Shown here: positions 58,836 through 64,000 of the stretch, in pieces | How positions within the stretch are numbered: the first letter of the stretch is position 1 | Layout of the letters: each line of letters opens with the position of its first letter | Source of the DNA: Amycolatopsis japonica | GTDB taxonomy: Bacteria > Actinomycetota > Actinomycetes > Mycobacteriales > Pseudonocardiaceae | Direction: 5' to 3' | DNA length: 64,000 nt | Assembly (NCBI RefSeq): GCF_000732925.1 | Contig: NZ_CP008953.1 | Location: 6,014,001-6,078,000, forward strand | Notes under the pieces: generated by a model | What the model saw: only the letters and a program-made list of their open reading frames with translations | Database searches by the model: none | Told to the model about the DNA's origin: nothing | Program-made: the position numbers and the translations under genes

Positions 58836-60494
58836 ATGCCCGAACTGGACTTGGCGTCCCTGCACGAAGCCATCGCCGCCGAACTCGGCGACGAACCCTG
58901 TGTGATCGCCGACCGCGTGGTGTCCTGGCGCGAGATGACCGACCGCACCCGCAGGCTCGCCGCGGTCCTGAGGGATCACGGCCTGGGCCGCCGCGCCGAG
59001 GACGTCGAGGCGTGGGAGACCGGGCAGGACCATCTCGGGGTGTTGCTGCACAACGGATCCGAATACCTCGAAGGGGTGCTCGGCGCGCACAAGGCGTCCG
59101 TGGCGCCCTTCAACATCAACTACCGGTACACCCAGGAGGAACTCGCGTATCTGCTGCGCGACGCACACCCGAGCGCGCTGCTGTACGCGGCCCGCTTCGC
59201 CCCCGCGCTCGCGGAGGTACTTCCCCGGCTCGACCACTCGCCGCTCCTGCTGCAAGTCGACGATGGAACACCCGGACCGCTGCTGCCGGGCGCGCTCGAC
59301 TACGAGACAGCGCTCGCCGGGGCCGACCCGGCCGACGGAGCGCCGGAAACGAGCCCGGCCGACGCTCACCTGCTCTACACCGGCGGTACAACCGGGATGC
59401 CCAAGGGCGTCATCTGGCGGGTCGGTGACCTGGTCGCCGGGCCGATGGGGGTGCGCGACCGCGACGGCTCCGCCCTCACCGACGTCGAGCAGGCCGTCCG
59501 CCGGGCCCTCGCGATCCGAGGCCGCGTCCTGCCCGCTCCCCCGCTGATGCACGGCGCCGGCACCGGTATCGCGCTCGGCGGCTGGCTCAGCGGTGCCACC
59601 GTGGTGATCCAGCCCCGTCCCGAACACTTCGACGCGGCCACGCTGCTCGAGACCTGCGAGCGCCGGCACGTCACGTCGCTGGCCATCGTCGGCGACGCGT
59701 TCGGTGCTCCCCTGGTGGCCGAGCTCGAACTGCGGCCGCGGCCGTTGCCGGACCTGCGGCTGATCGTCAACAGCGGAGCGGCCCTGCGCGAGGAAATCAA
59801 GACCCGCCTGAAGGAACTGCTGCCACAGCTGCGGATCACGGACATGCTCGGCTCCTCCGAAACGGGGCTGCACGCCAAACGGGGCTCCGGCAACCGGTTC
59901 GCGGGCAAGGGCAACGCCGTGGTGCTCGCCGACGACCGCGCCCGTATCCTCGCCCCCGGCGATGACGAGATCGGCTGGCTGGCCCAGGGCGGCCACATCC
60001 CTCGCGGTTACCTCGGCGACCGGGACAAGACCGCCGCCACCTTCGTCACCGTGGACGAGACGCGGTACTCGGTGCCGGGTGACCGGGCGCGACTGCTCGC
60101 CGACGGCGGCATCGAGTTCTTCGGCCGTGAGGCCACCACCATCAACACCGGGGGCGAGAAGGTCTTCGCCGAGGAAGTCGAACAGGTCCTCCGGGCCTTG
60201 CCGGGCGTCGCGGACGCCCTGGTCGTGGGACGCGCCAGCGAACGCTGGGGCCAGGAAGTCGTCGCGCTCTACCAATCCGCCACCGAGGTCCCCCCGACCG
60301 CGGACGAGCTCGCCGCGGGCTGCCGAGAACGGCTCGCGGGCTACAAGGTCCCGAAGGAATTCATCCGGACCGACAAAGTCCACCGGCACGACAACGGCAA
60401 GGCCGACTACACGTGGGCCCGCGACGCCGCGGAGACGAGGAAGGGCGGGACGCCCGCCTGCTCGGCATCGGCGGCGGCGCGAACGAAGTCATGA
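58836..60494 (+). CDS. Acyl-CoA ligase (AMP-forming), FadD-like
   Basis: About 552 residues. ANL motifs: LLYTGGTTGMPKGVIWRVGD as P-loop (near residue 187), PLMHGAGTGIALGGWLSGAT, LGSSETGLHAKRGSG, GDRARLLADGGIEFFGREAT, TINTGGEKVFAEEVEQVLRA, and near the C-terminus VHRHDNGKADYTWAR with the catalytic Lys of the NGKADY motif. This matches the FadD19/FadD17-like group that activates steroid or branched side chains, including the inserted loop before PPLMHGAGT. ATG 58836 or GTG 58827 could start it. It is the second ligase in the regulon, so two different acids are probably activated. Confidence 0.92.
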   Translation: MPELDLASLHEAIAAELGDEPCVIADRVVSWREMTDRTRRLAAVLRDHGLGRRAEDVEAWETGQDHLGVLLHNGSEYLEGVLGAHKASVAPFNINYRYTQEELAYLLRDAHPSALLYAARFAPALAEVLPRLDHSPLLLQVDDGTPGPLLPGALDYETALAGADPADGAPETSPADAHLLYTGGTTGMPKGVIWRVGDLVAGPMGVRDRDGSALTDVEQAVRRALAIRGRVLPAPPLMHGAGTGIALGGWLSGATVVIQPRPEHFDAATLLETCERRHVTSLAIVGDAFGAPLVAELELRPRPLPDLRLIVNSGAALREEIKTRLKELLPQLRITDMLGSSETGLHAKRGSGNRFAGKGNAVVLADDRARILAPGDDEIGWLAQGGHIPRGYLGDRDKTAATFVTVDETRYSVPGDRARLLADGGIEFFGREATTINTGGEKVFAEEVEQVLRALPGVADALVVGRASERWGQEVVALYQSATEVPPTADELAAGCRERLAGYKVPKEFIRTDKVHRHDNGKADYTWARDAAETRKGGTPACSASAAARTKS

Positions 60495-60543
60495 ACGAGA
60501 CCATCGCCAAGAACCTGAACCTCGACACCATAGGGAGCGCGCG

Positions 60544-60735
60544 ATGAAGATCGTGCTGGACAGGGGCCGCTGCACCGGCCTGGGAATCTGCGAATCGCTG
60601 GCGCCGGACCATTTCGAGATCGACGACAACGGCGATCTCGTCCTGCTCGACGAGGTCGCCGAGGGGGACGCGCTCGCGGAGGTCGAAGCGGCCGTGGCGG
60701 GTTGTCCCACCGAGGCGTTGCGGCTGGAGCACTGA
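60544..60735 (+). CDS. [3Fe-4S] ferredoxin, P450 partner
   Basis: A 63-residue ferredoxin with CTGLGIC (Cys10 and Cys16) and Cys54 in AGCPTEAL. The middle ligand position (13) is Leu instead of Cys, so a 3Fe-4S cluster is expected. This is the usual type associated with actinobacterial P450s. GGGAG lies before the ATG. It is followed 1 bp later by its FAD reductase and then the P450, making a complete three-component electron chain. Confidence 0.93.
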   Translation: MKIVLDRGRCTGLGICESLAPDHFEIDDNGDLVLLDEVAEGDALAEVEAAVAGCPTEALRLEH

Positions 60736-60736
60736 G

Positions 60737-61936
60737 GTGGGCGGCCTTGTCGTGGTCGGCGCGTCACTGGCCGGGCTGCGCGCGGTCGAGGCCGCCCGCA
60801 AGACCGGCTTCGACGGGCCGATCACCCTCATCGGCGCCGAAGAACACCTGCCCTACGACCGGCCCCCGCTGTCGAAAGCCTTTCTGGCAAAGGAAGACAC
60901 CGCGCCGCCGATGTTCCGCGACGAGCAGGTACTGCGCGACGAACTCGGCGTGCACCTGGCCCTCGGCCGGCCGGCGTCCGGTGTGGACACCCGTCGCAGG
61001 ACGGTCCGCGTCGGCGACGAGGAGTACGGGTACGGCGCGCTGGTGATCGCGACCGGTGCCCGCGCCCGCACCGTCCCCGGCTGGGACACGCTGCGCGGCG
61101 TGTACACCCTGCGCACCCTCGACGACGCGATCGCCGTGCGCACGGCCCTCACCCCCGGCACGAACCTGGTCGTGGTCGGGGCCGGCTTCATCGGCTCCGA
61201 GGTCGCCTCCAGCGCACGGGACCGCGGGCTCACGGTGACCATCGTGGAAGCCCAGCCCACTCCCCTGGTCCGGGCCGTCGGCGCGCACATGGGCGCGGCG
61301 TGCTCGTCGCTGCACGCACGCAACGGCACCACGTTGCGCTGTGGCGTCGGTGTGGCCGCGATCGAAGGCGACGGCGCGGTGGAACGGGTCCGGCTTTCCG
61401 ACGGCACAGTGCTCAAGGCGGACATGGTCGTCGTGGGAGTGGGCGCGTCCCCGGCCACCCAGTGGCTGGCCGGTTCCGGCCTGACACTGGAAGACGGCGT
61501 GGTCTGCGACGAGACGCTCCACACCGGAGCTCCCGGCGTCTACGCCGCGGGCGACGTCGCCCGCTGGCACAACCCGATGTTCTCCCGGCACATGCGGCTG
61601 GAGCATTGGACCAGTGCGGCCGAACAGGGTGCGCTGGCGGCGCGCAACGCACTGGATCCCGCCAACGCCCGCCCGTACGCGACCGTGCCGTACTTCTGGT
61701 CGGACTGGTACGGCAGCCGCTTCCAGTTCGTCGGCATCCCGGCGACCGACGAAGTACGCGTCGTCGACGGCGACACCGACGGTGCCGGCTTCACCGCGCT
61801 CTACCGCGAAGGCGACCGGCTCGCCGGGGCACTCACCCTGAACCGGCCGCGGGACATCATGAAGTACCGCCGGCTCATCGCCGGAGAGTCCTCCTGGGAC
61901 GACGGCCTCGCCTTCGCGAAGACTCGCACCACTTGA
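60737..61936 (+). CDS. FAD-dependent ferredoxin reductase
   Basis: A 399-residue NAD(P)H:ferredoxin reductase of the putidaredoxin-reductase type: VVVGASLAGLRAVEAARKTG for FAD, PYDRPPLSKAFLAK, VIATGARART, VVVGAGFIGSEVASSARDRG for NAD, and GVYAAGDVARWHNPMFSRHM with the late FAD-binding Asp. The C-terminal WSDWYGSRFQFVGIP is a family hallmark. GTG start at 60737, 1 bp after the ferredoxin stop. It passes electrons from NAD(P)H to the ferredoxin for the P450 downstream. Operator copy 5 begins 1 bp after its stop, so the P450 also has its own promoter. Confidence 0.93.
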   Translation: MGGLVVVGASLAGLRAVEAARKTGFDGPITLIGAEEHLPYDRPPLSKAFLAKEDTAPPMFRDEQVLRDELGVHLALGRPASGVDTRRRTVRVGDEEYGYGALVIATGARARTVPGWDTLRGVYTLRTLDDAIAVRTALTPGTNLVVVGAGFIGSEVASSARDRGLTVTIVEAQPTPLVRAVGAHMGAACSSLHARNGTTLRCGVGVAAIEGDGAVERVRLSDGTVLKADMVVVGVGASPATQWLAGSGLTLEDGVVCDETLHTGAPGVYAAGDVARWHNPMFSRHMRLEHWTSAAEQGALAARNALDPANARPYATVPYFWSDWYGSRFQFVGIPATDEVRVVDGDTDGAGFTALYREGDRLAGALTLNRPRDIMKYRRLIAGESSWDDGLAFAKTRTT

Positions 61937-61937
61937 C

Positions 61938-61955
61938 TGACCGTCCGTACGGTCA
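61938..61955. promoter_or_regulatory. TetR operator copy 5 (P450 promoter)
   Basis: TGACCGTCCGTACGGTCA, identical to copy 4 and sharing flanking bases AC and T, 41 bp upstream of the P450 start. Confidence 0.8.
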
Positions 61956-61996
61956 TAACCTCATCCCTGCACGTCCATACGACTTGAGGAGGCGGC

Positions 61997-63226
61997 GTGA
62001 CACTTCCCGACCTGGGCGATCCCGACACGTATCAGGACGGCTTCCCGCACGCCTTGTTCGCCCGCTTGCGCCGCGAGAGCCCGGTCGTGTGGTGCCCTGA
62101 ACCGGCCACCGACGGCTTCGACGGCGGCCCCGGCCTCTGGGCCGTCACCCGTCACGCCGACGTCGTGGCGGCAGGCAAACGCACCGAGGTGTTCAGCTCC
62201 CACGAGGGCGGCACGTTCATCCGCGACAGCAGCCCCCGGGAGCTGCGCGACATGCGCCGCGCGATGCTCAACACCGACCCACCGGAGCATTCGAAACTGC
62301 GCCGGATCGTCAGCAAGGCGTTCACCCCGCGCGTCGTGGCGGGGATGAGCGAATCGATCACCCGCCATGCCCGCGATGTGGTGGACAAGCTCGGCGACGG
62401 CGGCGATCTGGACTTCGTCGAGCACGTTTCGGCCGAGATGCCACTGCTCGTGCTCGCGGACATCCTCGGTGTCCCACCCGGCGACCGCCATCTGCTCTAC
62501 GACTGGACCAACCGCATGGTCGGCTTCGGTGACCCGCAGGTCGGCGATCCCAAGTCGTATGTCTCGGCGTTCATCGAGTTGTTCGCCTACGCCGCGGAGC
62601 TGACCAAGCGGAAGCGGGCGCATCCGACCGACGATGTCTGGAGTCTGGCGGTCAACGCCGAGGTCGACGGCGAACGGCTGTCCGACGACGACCTCGACCG
62701 GTTCTTCCAGCTGCTGGTCATCGCCGGCAACGAGACCACGCGGAACCTGTTCAACGGCACCATCCTGACGCTGTCACAGCACCCGGACCAATGGCGGCGG
62801 CTGCGGGCCGACCCCGGACTGCTGCCGACCGCGATCGAAGAGATCCTGCGCTACTTCCCGCCGGTCACCCAGTTCCGGCGGACCGCGGTGCAGGACATCG
62901 AATTGGGTGGGCAGCGGATCCGGGCGGGCGACAAGGTGGTGCTCTGCTACGCCTCGGCGAACCGGGACGAGGACGTCTTCACCGAGCCCGACCGGTTCGA
63001 CATCACCCGTACCGAGAACCCGCACGTGTCCTTCGGCGCCGGCCCGCACTTCTGCCTCGGCAACGCCGTGGCACGCCTCGAAGCACGGGCGCTGCTGCCG
63101 ATCCTGTTCGACCGGTTCCCCACCATCGAGGTGATCGGCGAACCGGTGCGCGCGCGATCCAACTTCATCAACGGGATCAGCGAGCTCCCCGTCCGCTTGT
63201 CCACCGCAGTCGGCGCTCTCGCCTGA
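61997..63226 (+). CDS. Cytochrome P450 (CYP124/125/142-like)
   Basis: A 409-residue soluble P450. The I-helix oxygen motif is AGNETTRN at residues 243-250 (Asn-Glu in place of the common Gly-x-Asp). The K-helix ExxR is in EEILRYFPP, and the heme loop FGAGPHFCLGNAVARLEARA has ligand Cys353. PPEHSKLRRIVSKAFTPR and the C-terminal RSNFINGISELPVRL resemble mycobacterial CYP124/125/142 enzymes that oxidise methyl-branched lipids and sterol side chains. GTG start with GAGGAGGCG upstream. It has its own operator. It probably performs the first terminal hydroxylation, giving the alcohol for the dehydrogenase pair. Confidence 0.94.
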   Translation: MTLPDLGDPDTYQDGFPHALFARLRRESPVVWCPEPATDGFDGGPGLWAVTRHADVVAAGKRTEVFSSHEGGTFIRDSSPRELRDMRRAMLNTDPPEHSKLRRIVSKAFTPRVVAGMSESITRHARDVVDKLGDGGDLDFVEHVSAEMPLLVLADILGVPPGDRHLLYDWTNRMVGFGDPQVGDPKSYVSAFIELFAYAAELTKRKRAHPTDDVWSLAVNAEVDGERLSDDDLDRFFQLLVIAGNETTRNLFNGTILTLSQHPDQWRRLRADPGLLPTAIEEILRYFPPVTQFRRTAVQDIELGGQRIRAGDKVVLCYASANRDEDVFTEPDRFDITRTENPHVSFGAGPHFCLGNAVARLEARALLPILFDRFPTIEVIGEPVRARSNFINGISELPVRLSTAVGALA

Positions 63227-63247
63227 AGACCTAAAAGGACATCCACT

Positions 63248-64000
63248 ATGGACATCACAGGAACCGTCGCGGTCGTCACCGGCGGCGCCTCCGGGCTGGG
63301 CCTGGCCACCGCACGCCGCATCGTGCAGGCGGGCGGGAACGTCGTCCTGCTCGACCTGCCCTCTTCTTCCGGTGAGCAGGCCGCGCGGGATTTGGGCGCC
63401 ACCGCACGTTTCGCCCCCGCCGACGTGACCGACGAGACCGCGGTCGCCGCCGCGCTGGACGTGGCCGAGCAGCTCGGCCCGCTACGCGCGGCCGTCAACT
63501 GCGCCGGAATCGGCAACGCCTACAAGACCGTCGGCAAGGACGGCCCGTTCCCACTGGCCCAGTTCCGCAAGGTCATCGAGGTCAACCTGATCGGCACGTT
63601 CAACGTCACCCGGCTCGCCGCCGAGCGCATCCTCGCCCACGACGCGGTGGGAGGGGAACGCGGCGTGATCGTGTGCACCGCGTCGGTCGCCGCGTTCGAC
63701 GGCCAGGTCGGCCAGGCCGCGTACTCCGCGTCCAAGGGCGGGATCGCGAGTATGACCCTGCCCATCGCCCGCGACCTCGCCGCCAAACAGGTCCGGATCA
63801 TGACCGTCGCACCCGGGCTGTTCGACACTCCCCTGCTGGCCGGCCTGCCCGACGAGGCGAAAGCTTCACTGGGCGCACAGGTGCCGCATCCCGCGCGGCT
63901 CGGCGACCCCGACGAGTACGCCGCGCTGGTCGAGCACATCATCGCCAACCCCATGCTCAACGGCGAAACGATCCGGCTCGACGGAGCCATCCGCATGGCC
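63248..64000 (+). CDS. Short-chain dehydrogenase, HSD10/type II 3-hydroxyacyl-CoA dehydrogenase-like (3' end outside window)
   Basis: Frame open from ATG 63248 to the right edge (251 residues so far). SDR cofactor motif TGGASGLGLATARRIVQAGG is at residues 12-31, with Asp in VVLLDLP favouring NAD; NCAGIGNAYKT follows, then Ser of VCTASVAAFDGQVGQ and the catalytic Tyr-Lys in AAYSASKGGIASM. APGLFDTPLLAGLPDEAKAS and the late ETIRLDGAIRM are typical of HSD17B10-type enzymes that oxidise 3-hydroxyacyl-CoA or hydroxysteroids. It starts 21 bp after the P450 stop and is co-transcribed with it. Nearly complete; only a few residues can be missing. Confidence 0.9.
   Translation, partial: MDITGTVAVVTGGASGLGLATARRIVQAGGNVVLLDLPSSSGEQAARDLGATARFAPADVTDETAVAAALDVAEQLGPLRAAVNCAGIGNAYKTVGKDGPFPLAQFRKVIEVNLIGTFNVTRLAAERILAHDAVGGERGVIVCTASVAAFDGQVGQAAYSASKGGIASMTLPIARDLAAKQVRIMTVAPGLFDTPLLAGLPDEAKASLGAQVPHPARLGDPDEYAALVEHIIANPMLNGETIRLDGAIRMA

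Overview
The window is GC-rich actinomycete chromosome, most like Amycolatopsis or another Pseudonocardiales genus. This rests on protein families read directly (WhiB, LytR-CpsA-Psr, DprE2-like reductase, AfsR/SARP-type regulator, GAF-ANTAR protein, F420-type Ddn-family enzyme, DUF222/HNH nuclease, DUF3558 lipoprotein) and on an actinobacterial-type LexA box. Species assignment is inference.

Layout. 1-5.3 kb: the tail of a LysR-type regulator, then a tight acyl-CoA operon (class III CoA-transferase, enoyl-CoA hydratase, acetoacetate decarboxylase, 3-hydroxyacyl-CoA dehydrogenase, acyl-CoA dehydrogenase). 5.4-18.8 kb: envelope and regulatory genes, namely a zinc metallopeptidase lipoprotein, a DUF222/HNH nuclease behind an SOS box, a NarL-type two-component pair, a membrane-anchored ferredoxin reductase fusion, an LCP ligase, a DprE2-like SDR, a TetR/MFS pair, WhiB, an unusual double sigma factor and a lipoprotein. 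19.3-21.2 kb: two tandem Y-RNA-like non-coding RNAs directly upstream of a TROVE (Ro60/Rsr) gene; the second RNA carries a permuted tRNA mimic. 22.4-26.0 kb: a gene graveyard with an IS256 relic, a tRNA 3'-half (probable att scar), a four-repeat orphan type I-E CRISPR array, and fragments of a CBS protein, a tyrosine recombinase and kdpD.

26.1-37.4 kb: two small uncharacterised genes, a fatty acid desaturase, a decayed AI-2E transporter, then a stress-signalling island (two STAS proteins, an RsbW-like kinase, a GAF-ANTAR protein, a TPR protein and a 1056-residue MASE1 hybrid kinase). 37.9-46.9 kb: Ddn-like and SDR genes divergent from an AfsR-type regulator, an HTH-less MmyB domain protein, and a MarR-MFS-flavin monooxygenase cassette. 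47.1-50.2 kb: a frameshifted IS256 transposase fused in frame to a broken FtsX permease, an RsbW-like protein, and gene fragments.

50.2-64 kb: a catabolic regulon. A TetR regulator and four further transcription units all carry copies of one 18-bp palindrome (TGACCGT-N4-ACGGTCA type). The genes encode an alcohol and an aldehyde dehydrogenase, a secreted lipase-like hydrolase, two acyl-CoA ligases, an enoyl-CoA hydratase, an Ltp2/thiolase-like protein with its DUF35 partner, a complete P450 system (P450, 3Fe-4S ferredoxin, FAD reductase) and an SDR. Together they suggest oxidation of a hydrophobic substrate (terpenoid, steroid side chain or similar) to an acid, CoA activation and side-chain shortening; the substrate itself cannot be read from sequence.
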